NCBI GenBank assembly: GCA_947177175.1
Contig: CAMWTK010000008.1
Coordinates: 1 to 56,365 of the forward strand
DNA length: 56,365 nucleotides
Direction: 5' to 3'
Origin: an uncultured Treponema sp.
GTDB taxonomy: Bacteria; Spirochaetota; Spirochaetia; Treponematales; Treponemataceae
The position numbers and the translations under genes were made by a program. This document shows, one piece after another, positions 17,736 to 25,443 of this stretch (positions are counted from its first letter, which is position 1; every line of letters starts with the position of its first letter). The notes beneath the pieces were generated by a model, which had not been told where the DNA came from, ran no database searches, and was given only the letters and a program-made list of their open reading frames with translations.

Positions 17736-18440
17736 CTATTGATCCGGCACTGCACCGAACCGTCTGCTCCTTTTTTGGAATGCTTCTATATGACCAAAAA
17801 ACTCTTCTTCATTATACTCCGGCCAAAGCGTATCTGTAAAGATGAATTCCGCGTAGGCTGCCTGCCAGAGCAGGAAATTGCTCAGCCGCTGTTCGCCGCC
17901 CGTCCTGATGAGCAGGTCCACGTCAGGCGCAATGTCGAGTGCGTCCGTAATCGACGCTTCGGTAATCGCGAGTTTTTTTTCGGTGAGCGACTTGACAGCG
18001 CGGGTCAGCTCGTCGCGCGCGCCGTAGTTGATTGCCAGGACGCACGTCGTTCCCGTAAAATGCGCCGTATCTTCCTTCGCCCTGATGATTTCCGCCTGCA
18101 CGTCAGCGGGCAGACCGCCCAAATCGCCAATGTGCGCGATTCTGATGCCGTTTTTTTTGTAAAATTCGAATTCGGCGCGCAGATGCCGCTTGATAAGGCT
18201 CATCAGGTAGCCCACCTCTTCCTGCGCGCGCTTCCAGTTTTCCGTGCTGAACGTGTAGAGCGTGATATATGCGATGCCGAGGGAAGCGGCAGCCGCGACG
18301 ATTTTCTTCGCCGCCGTCAGCCCCTCTTTGTGACCCGCCGTCCTCGGCATTCCCCTCTGTTTTGCCCAGCGCCCGTTCCCGTCCATGATAATCGCGACAT
18401 GTCCGGGAAGCGCGCCTGTCTTCAGTTCGTCAGCTGTCAT
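17736..18440 (-). CDS. uppS: Undecaprenyl (polyprenyl) diphosphate synthase
   Basis: The 234-residue cis-prenyltransferase has the catalytic motif AIIMDGNGRWAKQRG near residue 15, the FSTENW motif, and RTGGEQRLSNFLLWQ near the C-terminus. It makes the C55 carrier lipid for peptidoglycan and glycan export. I chose the ATG at 18440 because family homology begins a few residues later; the longer ORF has no homology. It sits 25 nt after frr. No strong Shine-Dalgarno is visible, so coupling to frr is possible. Confidence 0.94.
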   Translation of the reverse strand: MTADELKTGALPGHVAIIMDGNGRWAKQRGMPRTAGHKEGLTAAKKIVAAAASLGIAYITLYTFSTENWKRAQEEVGYLMSLIKRHLRAEFEFYKKNGIRIAHIGDLGGLPADVQAEIIRAKEDTAHFTGTTCVLAINYGARDELTRAVKSLTEKKLAITEASITDALDIAPDVDLLIRTGGEQRLSNFLLWQAAYAEFIFTDTLWPEYNEEEFFGHIEAFQKRSRRFGAVPDQ

Positions 18441-18465
18441 GTACGTGCAAGGAGTCGTCCCGCCT

Positions 18466-19008
18466 TTACGCGAGAATTTCTTTCTCCTTGTCCTCTGCAA
18501 TCTTGTTGATGTCGGCAATGTATTTGTCGGTCAGTTTTTGCAGCCCGTCCGTCTCTTTTTTGAGCTGGTCTTCGGTCAGTTCACCGGCTTTCTGCTGCTT
18601 CTTGAGGTCATCGTTTCCGTCGCGGCGGATATTGCGGATTGTCGTGCGGTAGTTCTCCGCGATGCCTTTTGCCTGCTTGACCAGTTCCTTGCGGCGGTCA
18701 GCGGTGAGCGGCGGGATAGAAATACGGATGACCTTGCCGTCATTCGACGGATTCAGCCCCAGGTCGGCGGTGAGGATGCCTTTTTCGATTTCCGTCAGCA
18801 GCGACTTGTCGAACGGAGAAATCACGACGGTACGCGCTTCGGGAACGGAAATGGTCGCCACCTGGTTGAGCGGCGATTTGTCTCCGTAATAATTGACGCG
18901 CACCTTGTCAAAAAGCGACGCGGACGCGCGCCCCGTGCGGATAGTGTTCAGCTCGTTTTTGAGCGCGTCGAGCGTCTTGTCCATTTTAGCTTTAGCATCG
19001 AATGCCAT
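18466..19008 (-). CDS. frr: Ribosome recycling factor
   Basis: The 180-residue protein has the standard RRF length and motifs: ALKNELNTIRTGRAS near the N-terminus, VNYYGDKSPLNQVATISVPE, and the C-terminal helix. With EF-G it splits post-termination ribosomes. An AAGGAG site lies before the ATG. It is downstream of tsf with a terminator-like hairpin between, and pyrH, which usually separates these genes, is absent. Confidence 0.97.
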   Translation of the reverse strand: MAFDAKAKMDKTLDALKNELNTIRTGRASASLFDKVRVNYYGDKSPLNQVATISVPEARTVVISPFDKSLLTEIEKGILTADLGLNPSNDGKVIRISIPPLTADRRKELVKQAKGIAENYRTTIRNIRRDGNDDLKKQQKAGELTEDQLKKETDGLQKLTDKYIADINKIAEDKEKEILA

Positions 19009-19022
19009 ACGGGTTCTCCTTG

Positions 19023-19048
19023 AAAAAGGGCGGCCGTTCAGACCGCCC
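19023..19048 (-). terminator. Terminator-like hairpin between tsf and frr
   Basis: On the minus strand a 6-bp GC stem (GGGCGG with CCGCCC, 9-nt loop) runs into TTTTT. It lies inside an otherwise continuous operon and immediately before the frr ribosome-binding site, so it probably lowers rather than stops expression of frr-uppS-cdsA-dxr-rseP. Confidence 0.7.
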
Positions 19049-19054
19049 GTCAGT

Positions 19055-19888
19055 TTACTTTCCGAGCACGAACAGCACGATTTTCCCGAAAGAAAGCTTC
19101 GCGCCGGCTGCCTTGGAGACTTCTTCCAGCTTTTTCGCGACGCTCACTTTGTCGTCCTTGACGAACGGCTGATCCACGAAGCTGATTTCAGAAAGATGCT
19201 TGTTGATTTTGCCCTGCAAGATGCCGTCCTTGACGTTCTGCGGCTTTGCGGCCATCTTTTCGTCCTGCGCCATCTGCGCGGCAAAAATTTCTTTCTGCTC
19301 GTCGATGTACGACTGCGGAATGTCATCTTTCGTGATGTATGCCGGCGTGAACGCCGCCAAGTGCAGGCAGCAGTCGTGTGCGAATTCCTTTACGTCGTCG
19401 CCCGGCGCGCCTTCAACCACCACGGCAGCAGCAGTCTTGAAGTCCGAGTGCACGTACGTTGACGCGACCGCGTTTGCCGGCACGTCGAACACTTCCACGC
19501 GGCGGACTGCCATGTTCTCGCGGATTTTGGTCGCGAGGTCAAGCACCATATCTTCCAGCTCTTTTTCCACTTTCGTGTAGTTTTTCGCGAAGATAGTGTC
19601 CAGAATCTTGTCGCCCATCGCGATGAAGTCCGCGTTCTTTGCTACAAAATCAGTCTCGCAGGTCACTTCCGCGAGCGCGACCTTGTTGCCGTCCTGACGG
19701 ACAAAAATGCGCCCTTCGCTCGTCGCGCGCTCGGAACGTTTTGCGACCGCGGCCAGCCCCTTTTCTTTCAGGATTTTTTCCGCCTGCGCCGCATCGCCGT
19801 TCGCTTCGGTCAGCGCTTTCTTGCATTCCATCATGCCTGCGCCCGTTTTCTCGCGCAGGGCTTTGACGTCACTTGCCTTGATTTCCAT
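19055..19888 (-). CDS. tsf: Translation elongation factor Ts
   Basis: The 277-residue protein starts MEIKASDVKALREKTGAG with the UBA-like N-domain. It contains the EF-Tu-contacting segment CETDFVAKN, followed by two core subdomains. It exchanges GDP for GTP on EF-Tu. It lies 49 bp downstream of rpsB, and the gap contains a GC-rich hairpin. The ATG at 19888 is preceded by TGGAG. Confidence 0.97.
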   Translation of the reverse strand: MEIKASDVKALREKTGAGMMECKKALTEANGDAAQAEKILKEKGLAAVAKRSERATSEGRIFVRQDGNKVALAEVTCETDFVAKNADFIAMGDKILDTIFAKNYTKVEKELEDMVLDLATKIRENMAVRRVEVFDVPANAVASTYVHSDFKTAAAVVVEGAPGDDVKEFAHDCCLHLAAFTPAYITKDDIPQSYIDEQKEIFAAQMAQDEKMAAKPQNVKDGILQGKINKHLSEISFVDQPFVKDDKVSVAKKLEEVSKAAGAKLSFGKIVLFVLGK

Positions 19889-19907
19889 GGTAAACTCCAG
19901 TCAGGTA

Positions 19908-19928
19908 TTCCCGCGCGGCGCGCGGGAA
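19908..19928 (-). promoter_or_regulatory. GC-rich hairpin in the rpsB-tsf gap
   Basis: A perfect 9-bp stem (TTCCCGCGC with GCGCGGGAA) has a 3-nt loop and no following T tract. It ends about 19 nt before the tsf ATG. It may slow decay, act as a processing site, or tune tsf translation; nothing in the sequence decides between these. Confidence 0.45.
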
Positions 19929-19937
19929 GCCCGCCAT

Positions 19938-20807
19938 TTATTTGATTTTGCTCTCGTCGATCTCGTCATCATCATCGTCGTCGTCAGCGTCATCTTTTTT
20001 CGCGTCCGCTTCGGTCGGCGTATAGTTCGTATAATCGACGATCTCCTCATCGTCTTTCTTGGTTGAGGCATCGGTCTGCACGCCGTCCTCCTCATCGCCC
20101 AGGGTCTCGATGATTTTCAGTCCCTGCTCGTTGTCCGCCTCGATGACCGCGTTCGCGATGATTGAGGTGAACAGACTGATGGCGCGGATCGCGTCGTCGT
20201 TGCCCGGAATGGGGTAGGTGATGCCCTCGGGGTTGCAGTTGGTGTCAACGACCGCCACCACGGGAATGCCCATGCGGTGCGCTTCCGCGACGGCAATCTC
20301 TTCCTTGTGCGTGTCGATGATAAAGATGATTCCCGGCAGCTCTTTCATTTCCTTGATGCCGCCGAGGTTTTTCTCCAGCTTGGCTTTTTCTTTGGTCAGC
20401 GCGGACACTTCTTTTTTTGTCAGGTTGTCGAACGTGCCGTCAACTTCCATTTTTTCGATTTTCTTGAGCCGCTGCAACGACTTTTTGATGGTGGTGAAGT
20501 TCGTCAGCATGCCGCCGAGCCAGCGGTTGTTGACGTAATGCATGCCGCAGCGCTCCGCCTCTTTCTGGATGGCCTGCTGCGCCTGTTTTTTCGTTCCGAC
20601 GAACAGCACTGATTTGCCGGACGAGACGACCTTGCGCACTGCCTCGTAGCTGTCCTTAATCGCTACGATCGTCTTCTGCAAGTCGATGATATGAATGCCG
20701 TTGCGCTCTGCGAAGATATACTTCTTCATGCGCGGATCCCAACGCTTTACCTGATGGCCAAAATGCACACCAGATTCAAGCAAACTCTTCATGGTTACAA
20801 CTGCCAT
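19938..20807 (-). CDS. rpsB: 30S ribosomal protein uS2
   Basis: The 289-residue protein carries the uS2 signatures [17 protein letters not shown] near the N-terminus and [15 protein letters not shown] later. It binds the 30S subunit at the platform/body junction. The last 50 or so residues form an acidic tail ending in a run of seven Asp and DESKIK, absent from most uS2 proteins. I chose the ATG at 20807 because AAGGAG lies just upstream and homology starts there. No clear promoter is visible between maf and rpsB. Confidence 0.97.
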   Translation of the reverse strand: MAVVTMKSLLESGVHFGHQVKRWDPRMKKYIFAERNGIHIIDLQKTIVAIKDSYEAVRKVVSSGKSVLFVGTKKQAQQAIQKEAERCGMHYVNNRWLGGMLTNFTTIKKSLQRLKKIEKMEVDGTFDNLTKKEVSALTKEKAKLEKNLGGIKEMKELPGIIFIIDTHKEEIAVAEAHRMGIPVVAVVDTNCNPEGITYPIPGNDDAIRAISLFTSIIANAVIEADNEQGLKIIETLGDEEDGVQTDASTKKDDEEIVDYTNYTPTEADAKKDDADDDDDDDEIDESKIK

Positions 20808-20955
20808 GAGATGCTCCTTCACGGGAAAGACATAGTGACGGACAATGCCGCTGTCTTTCCTGCCAAACTCTGTTTCTCGTGACAACGGATGAACGTCGCC
20901 CGGAAGATTTCGCAACTCCAGCCACGGCCTACGGTCTGCCTGAAGCCCGGCCCGG

Positions 20956-21546
20956 TCACTCGATAAGAGCGTACCCTTGCTCTTTGAGCATATCATAAAG
21001 CTCAAAGATAGGCAAGCCCACCACCGCGCTGTTCGTGCCCGTAATGGTCTTGATGAAGCACGAGGCAAGCCCCTGAATGCGGTAGCCTCCTGCCGCGCCG
21101 TGCCAGTCGCCCGTGCTGATGTACCAGTCGATTTCCTCCCGCGTCATCGGCGCGAACGTGACCTGCGAGATGACCGTGCGGGTGGAGACGAAATGCAGCG
21201 TGCCGTTGTACAGGGCAAGCCCCGTCAAGACGCGGTGCGTTTTTCCCTGCAATTCCTGCAAGAACTGCACGGCTTCCTCCTGGTCATGCGGCTTGCCGAA
21301 AATTTTCCCGTCCAGCTCGATGAGCGTGTCCGCGCCGAGAATCCACGGCAGCTCCGAGCCGGCCGGCATTGAGCGGGCGACGGCATCCACCTTGCGCGTG
21401 GCAAGGTATTCGGGCAGTTTCTCCGTCGTAACGTCATCGGGCTGGGACTCGTCGATTTCGGGCATGACCACTTTGAACGGAATGTTGAGCAGCTTGAGGA
21501 TTTCCTGTCTGCGGGGAGAAGATGATGCAAGAATAATCGGCTCCAT
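20956..21546 (-). CDS. maf: Maf-family nucleotide pyrophosphatase
   Basis: The 196-residue protein opens with the Maf loop [16 protein letters not shown], followed by [16 protein letters not shown] and the C-terminal [16 protein letters not shown]. Maf proteins hydrolyse non-canonical or modified nucleoside triphosphates (dTTP/UTP or m7GTP types) and have been linked to septum formation. The sub-type is not assigned here. AAAGGAG precedes the ATG. It lies 148 bp upstream of rpsB on the same strand. Confidence 0.94.
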   Translation of the reverse strand: MEPIILASSSPRRQEILKLLNIPFKVVMPEIDESQPDDVTTEKLPEYLATRKVDAVARSMPAGSELPWILGADTLIELDGKIFGKPHDQEEAVQFLQELQGKTHRVLTGLALYNGTLHFVSTRTVISQVTFAPMTREEIDWYISTGDWHGAAGGYRIQGLASCFIKTITGTNSAVVGLPIFELYDMLKEQGYALIE

Positions 21547-21565
21547 AACATTACTCCTTTTTCCA

Positions 21566-21594
21566 TTGACATTTTCGTGCTTTCCGTATATCTT
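21566..21594 (+). promoter_or_regulatory. Promoter of tRNA-Arg
   Basis: TTGACA and TATCTT have a 17-bp spacer. The predicted start is about 6 nt before the tRNA 5' end. Confidence 0.75.
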
Positions 21595-21606
21595 AATAAC
21601 CGACCT

Positions 21607-21680
21607 GAGAGATTAGCTCACTTGGATAGAGCGTTGGCCTCCGGAGCCGAAGGTAGCAGGTTCGAATCCTGTATCTCTCA
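21607..21680 (+). tRNA. tRNA-Arg (anticodon CCG)
   Basis: A 74-nt cloverleaf. The acceptor stem GAGAGAT pairs with ATCTCTC, the D-stem is GCTC/GAGC, the anticodon loop is CTCCGGA, and the T-loop is TTCGAAT. The anticodon CCG reads CGG, which fits a GC-rich genome. CCA is not encoded. Its own promoter and terminator flank it. Confidence 0.95.
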
Positions 21681-21685
21681 TGCAA

Positions 21686-21716
21686 AAATTCCCGCAGCGA
21701 ATGCGGGAATTTTTTT
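21686..21716 (+). terminator. Terminator after tRNA-Arg
   Basis: An 11-bp stem (AAATTCCCGCA with TGCGGGAATTT) closes a 5-nt loop and runs into TTTT. It probably also serves the converging minus-strand gene, since the A-rich left flank gives a T tract on the other strand. Confidence 0.9.
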
Positions 21717-21741
21717 ACGCCACCGGGTTTTTCGGTTTCCC

Positions 21742-22464
21742 TTATTTTGCGTTGCCGTTCTTGCTGTTTGACGAGCTGCCGGTGGCAAGTTTCTTGGAAA
21801 GTTCCTTCGCGCGGGTGCGCACCGACGACACGAACAGATGATTGGTGGCAATCTTGTTCACCGACTGGAGCATGGCGCTCTTGTTCTCCACCTTGTCCGC
21901 AAGCTTCTCGTAGGCGATAATCACTTCGAGCGCGAGCGAGCTGGTGGGGTTGACGTACAGGTTTTTCTGGCTGACCCAAGCAATCGTGTCCACCGCGTCG
22001 TCCTTGTCGTTCAGGCCGATTTCTCCGAGCGCGCGCACTGCCGCCGTGATGACCATCGGCTCGTTGTCCGCGAGCGCGATTTTCTTCAGCGTCGTCTTTG
22101 ATTCTTCCGTGGGCACTTTTGCGAGCAAGTCGCATGCCGCCGCGCGCACCTGCGGGTAGTTGTTTGAGAGACGGCCGTTGGTGCGTGACTGACTGGTGAT
22201 ACCTTCGCCCGCAAGCTGATCCAGTGCGACCATCATGTCGGGAGACGTGCGCCCGTCGTCGATTGCCGCTTCGAGGTAAGAGAGGGCGACCAGTTTGTTG
22301 TCCAGTTCTTCCGATGTCGCAAGTTCACTGATGACCAAGTCTTCTATGCTGCTCAGGTAGGCGGCATCCGCCGATTCCTCAGAACGGTTGTTCTGCTGCG
22401 CGAACGCGCCCAGCGCACAGACCGCCGCGCATACGGCGCAGGCTGCCTTTCGTAATGACTTCAT
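21742..22464 (-). CDS. Secreted HEAT-repeat protein
   Basis: The 240-residue protein has a signal peptide (AACAVCAAVCALGAFA). Its helical repeats fit the HEAT pattern: VRAAACDLLAKV, VITAAVRALGEIGL and LALEVIIAYEKLAD. It should form a small solenoid for protein binding in the periplasm. The C-terminal tail is Ser/Asn/Lys-rich. AGGAGG lies before the ATG, and a promoter lies at 22502-22530. HEAT-repeat secreted proteins are common in treponemes, but the partner here is unknown. Confidence 0.8.
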   Translation of the reverse strand: MKSLRKAACAVCAAVCALGAFAQQNNRSEESADAAYLSSIEDLVISELATSEELDNKLVALSYLEAAIDDGRTSPDMMVALDQLAGEGITSQSRTNGRLSNNYPQVRAAACDLLAKVPTEESKTTLKKIALADNEPMVITAAVRALGEIGLNDKDDAVDTIAWVSQKNLYVNPTSSLALEVIIAYEKLADKVENKSAMLQSVNKIATNHLFVSSVRTRAKELSKKLATGSSSNSKNGNAK

Positions 22465-22501
22465 TATAATCCTCCTAAAAAACGGATATGCTGTCGCTTA
22501 T

Positions 22502-22530
22502 AGTATAGCCTACCTTTCGGCAAAAAGCAA
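22502..22530 (-). promoter_or_regulatory. Promoter of the HEAT-repeat gene
   Basis: TTGCTT and TATACT are separated by 17 bp on the minus strand. This unit has a normal leader of about 30 nt with an AGGAGG site. Confidence 0.6.
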
Positions 22531-22567
22531 CGACCGGCAGGCTGTTTTGTCGCATTTTGTCCGCATG

Positions 22568-23173
22568 CTACTCGTTGAGCGGCGGAATATTTATCTTCCA
22601 GGTGCCGTCTATCTTGTTGAAATAGTAGTACACGATATCCTTGTCATCGTCGGTCACCTGCACTGCCTTGATGTATGAGGGAGAGATGTAGCGGATTTCA
22701 GTCACTTCGCGTCCCATGCGCGCGGGGACGAATACGTATTTGAAGTAATCTCCCAGCGTCTTGAGCTGCAGTCCCTTGATGGGAAGCCGCGCCTGTGCCT
22801 TGCGCAGGTTGGTCGGGCGCGACCAGTAATCGATTGACTCCTGGTCAAGGTAGGTGACCCAAGCCTTGTAGTCGAGCGTCTTCATGACGTGCGACAGTTC
22901 CCGGATAATCCTGAGGATCGCCGCCTTGTCGTCCTCGAACGTGTCGCGCGAGATGTCCGCGCCGCCGACCGACCGTTCATATTCCAAGTCTTCCGCTGTC
23001 TTTTGGGCTGCCTTCGGCTGCGGGATGTCCCTAACCGTCTGCTCTTCCGGCACCGGCTCTTCGATTTCCGGCTGCGGAGCCGGCGCGACGACTTCCTGCG
23101 TGGTGCCGCAAGCGGCAAACAGCATAGCGAAAACGGCGGACGCTGCCGCCAGTCTTAAAAAACGTGTAATCAT
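22568..23173 (-). CDS. Lipoprotein of unknown function
   Basis: From the Met at 23173 the protein is 201 residues. It has a lipoprotein signal ending AMLFAAC, with the lipid-modified Cys near residue 22. A Pro/Glu/Gln-rich linker of about 40 residues follows. The C-terminal globular domain contains YKAWVTYLDQESIDYWS and ends YYYFNKIDGTWKINIPPL, which looks like an NTF2-like or DUF-type fold seen in spirochaete lipoproteins. An AGGTGG ribosome site precedes this Met. It is divergent from coaD. Confidence 0.8.
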   Translation of the reverse strand: MITRFLRLAAASAVFAMLFAACGTTQEVVAPAPQPEIEEPVPEEQTVRDIPQPKAAQKTAEDLEYERSVGGADISRDTFEDDKAAILRIIRELSHVMKTLDYKAWVTYLDQESIDYWSRPTNLRKAQARLPIKGLQLKTLGDYFKYVFVPARMGREVTEIRYISPSYIKAVQVTDDDKDIVYYYFNKIDGTWKINIPPLNE

Positions 23174-23198
23174 ATCAGTACCACCTAATAATGCAGAC

Positions 23199-23227
23199 AT
23201 CATACCTTACTTGCAAAGTTCAGTCAA
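23199..23227 (-). promoter_or_regulatory. Promoter of the lipoprotein gene, overlapping the coaD promoter
   Basis: TTGACT and TATGAT have a 17-bp spacer on the minus strand. Its -35 region overlaps that of the opposing coaD promoter, so the two may compete for polymerase. Confidence 0.65.
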
Positions 23228-23239
23228 ACGTATTATCAT
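23211..23239 (+). promoter_or_regulatory. Promoter of coaD, short or no leader
   Basis: TTGCAA and TATCAT have a 17-bp spacer. The -10 box ends 10 nt before the coaD ATG, giving a leader of about 3 nt. Confidence 0.6.
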
Positions 23240-23249
23240 ATTTTTTGCT

Positions 23250-23738
23250 ATGACGACCGCCGTTTTTCCGGGGTCTTTTGACCCGCCCACGTACGGGCAC
23301 CTGAATATCATTGAGCGGGCAAGCCGCCTGTTCGACAACGTTGACGTGGTAATCGCCGTCAATGCCGAGAAAAAGTCGCTTTTTACGGCGGACGAGCGCA
23401 TCAGCCTGATGAAGGTGCTGACCGACCCGTTCGCGAACGTGTCCGTGCACCAGTGGGAGGGGCTGATCGTCAATTATGCCAAGCAGAACGGCGCGAACAT
23501 CCTGCTGCGCGGCATCCGCAACGCCAATGACTTTGCCTACGAGTTCGACCTTTCGCTGATGAACCACAACCTGAACGGAGCGATTGAGACGCTGTTCATT
23601 CCCACGGAGCAGCGGTATTCTATCGTAAAGTCGAGCGCGATCAAGGAGCTGGCGTTTTTCGGCGGCGATATTTCGGGCATGGTGCCCCCGGTCGTCGCCG
23701 CCGCGATGAAACGGAAGTACGAGCAGCGGCAACCTTGA
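23250..23738 (+). CDS. coaD: Phosphopantetheine adenylyltransferase
   Basis: The 162-residue enzyme makes dephospho-CoA from 4'-phosphopantetheine and ATP. It has the nucleotidyltransferase motif PGSFDPPTYGHLNII with T/HxGH, the LRGIRNANDFAYE segment, and the C-terminal YSIVKSSAIKELA motif. I chose the ATG at 23250 because homology starts within five residues. There is no Shine-Dalgarno, and the -10 box is 10 nt upstream. The rpmF promoter overlaps the end of the gene. Confidence 0.96.
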   Translation: MTTAVFPGSFDPPTYGHLNIIERASRLFDNVDVVIAVNAEKKSLFTADERISLMKVLTDPFANVSVHQWEGLIVNYAKQNGANILLRGIRNANDFAYEFDLSLMNHNLNGAIETLFIPTEQRYSIVKSSAIKELAFFGGDISGMVPPVVAAAMKRKYEQRQP

Positions 23739-23762
23739 CAAATCGCGCCTGCGTGCTATAAT
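23735..23762 (+). promoter_or_regulatory. Promoter of the rpmF-acpP unit
   Basis: A consensus TTGACA (overlapping the coaD stop codon) and TATAAT are separated by 16 bp. The leader would be about 65 nt long. Confidence 0.8.
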
Positions 23763-23833
23763 GTATTGACATTCGGGTAGAAACTGTAGTATCATAAATC
23801 CTATCTGTAATAATGCAATAGTGAGGTTTATAT

Positions 23834-24022
23834 ATGGCAGTTCCTAGAGCGAAAACGTCAAAAGCCCGTACCCGTAGGCGTCGGGGGGTGAATATGCATC
23901 TTGATGCTCCGCAGCTTGTCGAGTGCAATAACTGTGGCAATCTCGTGATGCAGCACCATGTATGTCCGAAATGCGGTTTCTACCGCGGACGTCAGGTGAT
24001 CAACCCCGAGACGAATGCGTAG
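23834..24022 (+). CDS. rpmF: 50S ribosomal protein bL32
   Basis: The 62-residue protein begins AVPRAKTSKARTRRRRG, the usual basic N-terminus. It has an intact zinc site, CNNC and CPKC, so it is the zinc-binding form. rpmF next to acpP is a widespread pairing with fatty-acid genes. GAGG lies upstream of the ATG at a suitable distance. Confidence 0.96.
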   Translation: MAVPRAKTSKARTRRRRGVNMHLDAPQLVECNNCGNLVMQHHVCPKCGFYRGRQVINPETNA

Positions 24023-24084
24023 GTGGGAGACAAAACAACTGGTGGGGGCGGGCGGTAAGTCCGAATCCAAATAGGAGACCAACT

Positions 24085-24324
24085 ATGGACGAATTGTTCA
24101 GCAAAATCCAGAAGCTCATCGCTGAAAAACTGGAAATCGACGAAAGCAAGGTTACGTTGGATGCATCATTCCGCGGCGACCTTGGCGCAGACAGCCTTGA
24201 CACCTACGAGCTTGTGTATGCAATCGAAGAGGAGCTTGGCGTAAGCATTCCTGATGAGAAGGCAAACGAGTTCGAAACGGTTCGCGACGCGTACGACTTC
24301 ATCAAGGCAGAGCAGGGCAAATAA
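24085..24324 (+). CDS. acpP: Acyl carrier protein
   Basis: The 79-residue acidic protein has the phosphopantetheine attachment Ser in GADSLDTYELV, near residue 37, and the usual helical pattern ending DAYDFIKAEQ. It carries acyl intermediates for lipid synthesis. I chose the ATG at 24085, with TAGGAGA 9 nt upstream. A longer in-frame ORF overlaps rpmF and is unlikely. Confidence 0.97.
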   Translation: MDELFSKIQKLIAEKLEIDESKVTLDASFRGDLGADSLDTYELVYAIEEELGVSIPDEKANEFETVRDAYDFIKAEQGK

Positions 24325-24344
24325 TCCCTGTTCAGACAAGGCTC

Positions 24345-24381
24345 AAAACACAGGCTCGCTGTCCGCGGTCTGTGTTTTTTT
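24345..24381 (+). terminator. Terminator after acpP
   Basis: A 9-bp stem (AAAACACAG with CTGTGTTTT) has a 16-nt loop and continues the T run. It lies between acpP and rnc, so rnc depends on read-through or an unseen promoter. Confidence 0.8.
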
Positions 24382-24389
24382 ATGCGCCG

Positions 24390-24406
24390 CTGCGGTTTTT
24401 CCGCAG
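24390..24406 (+). promoter_or_regulatory. Hairpin just upstream of rnc
   Basis: A perfect 6-bp stem (CTGCGG with CCGCAG) and TTTTT loop lie 12 nt before the first rnc ATG. With the preceding terminator it gives two hairpins in a row, a possible RNase III target in its own leader. Confidence 0.4.
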
Positions 24407-24418
24407 GTCTCTTCGGAA

Positions 24419-25156
24419 ATGATGGCTATGGTCTTTCAAAAAGATACGCTTTCTGCCGAACGGAAGAAAGCGTTGCGGCAGTTCTGCAAGCATCTCTCAA
24501 TCCGCTTCAGCGATTATGCGCTGCTCGACCTTGCGTTCCATCACCGTTCGTATGCGAATGAGGACGCGCGGCACCGGCACGTGAACAATGAGCGACTCGA
24601 ATTTTTGGGCGACAGCGTGCTGGGCATGGCGACGGCGGCATTCTTGTATGCGGATATGGCGGACAATCCCGAGGGAGACTTGGCGCGTATCAAAAGCGTG
24701 GTGGTGAGCGAGCAGACGCTCGCGCCCGTCGCCGTCGCAATGGGAATTGACAAGATGCTCGTGCTGGGAAGGGGCGAAGAGATGAGCGGCGGCCGGCAGA
24801 AAAAGGCGATCCTTGCCGATGCCGTGGAGGCCGTGATCGGTGCGTATTATCTGGATGCCGGCTATGCGGCGGCGGAAAAACTCGTGCTGTCGCTCATCGT
24901 GCCGGAAATCCGCAAGGTGCAGGAGAACCGCGGCACAAAGGACTACAAGACGATTTTGCAGGAATTCTATCAGAAAAAGTGCAAGGCGTGTCCTGTCTAC
25001 GAATTGGTCAGAAAAACTGGTCCTGACCACGACCAGACATTCTGGGTGACCGTGCGTCTGGGCGGCACGACCTACGGACCGGCGCAAGGCAAGAACAAAA
25101 AGACTGCCGAGCAACACGCCGCCCAGCTGGCATATAACGCCGTCTGCGGGGAGTGA
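24419..25156 (+). CDS. rnc: Ribonuclease III
   Basis: The 245-residue protein has the RNase III signature NNERLEFLGDSVLG with catalytic acidic residues, a second acidic site in ADAVEAVIGAYYLDAG, and a C-terminal double-stranded RNA-binding domain (PVYELVRKTGPDHDQTF, then AQGKNKKTAEQHAA). It processes rRNA and mRNA duplexes. Three in-frame ATGs (24419, 24422, 24428) make the exact start uncertain. The only weak ribosome site is CGGAA, close before the first. Confidence 0.95.
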   Translation: MMAMVFQKDTLSAERKKALRQFCKHLSIRFSDYALLDLAFHHRSYANEDARHRHVNNERLEFLGDSVLGMATAAFLYADMADNPEGDLARIKSVVVSEQTLAPVAVAMGIDKMLVLGRGEEMSGGRQKKAILADAVEAVIGAYYLDAGYAAAEKLVLSLIVPEIRKVQENRGTKDYKTILQEFYQKKCKACPVYELVRKTGPDHDQTFWVTVRLGGTTYGPAQGKNKKTAEQHAAQLAYNAVCGE

Positions 25157-25179
25157 GGTCGTCTGTATTGATTGGGGTA

Positions 25180-25252
25180 AGCGGCAGAAGGGAGTCGAAC
25201 CCTCGTCATCAGCTTGGAAGGCTGAGATAATGAGCCGTTATATGACTGCCGC
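25180..25252 (-). tRNA. tRNA-Gly (anticodon TCC)
   Basis: A 73-nt cloverleaf on the minus strand. The acceptor stem GCGGCAG pairs with CTGCCGC, the discriminator is T, the anticodon loop is CTTCCAA, and the T-loop is TTCGACT. It closely resembles the gamma-proteobacterial Gly-TCC design, including the loose D-arm. CCA is not encoded. Confidence 0.95.
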
Positions 25253-25264
25253 AAATATGTCCTT

Positions 25265-25293
25265 ATGATAACAGGTTATGCGCGTTGTGTCAA
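25265..25293 (-). promoter_or_regulatory. Promoter of tRNA-Gly
   Basis: TTGACA and TATCAT are separated by 17 bp on the minus strand. The -10 box ends 12 nt before the tRNA 5' end. Confidence 0.8.
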
Positions 25294-25380
25294 GGGGCTG
25301 CGCGAAGGCAAGGAGCGGGGAAAATATTTTCTTGCCCATTGACCGCCGCTGTCGTTCGGTACGCCGTCATTTTTGGGCAG

Positions 25381-25409
25381 TTGTTTTTCCCGTTCAGCCG
25401 TGGTATACT
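25381..25409 (+). promoter_or_regulatory. Promoter of the deaminase gene
   Basis: TTGTTT and TATACT are separated by 17 bp. The leader of about 28 nt has a GGAGG site, so this unit is conventional. Confidence 0.6.
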
Positions 25410-25443
25410 GTCATGCCTTTTTTGGACAGGCGTGGAGGTTTTC

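Noticed and set aside
19055..21068. Expected pyrH between tsf and frr
   Set aside because: Only 46 bp separate tsf and frr and no UMP kinase motifs occur, so the gene is absent here rather than missed.
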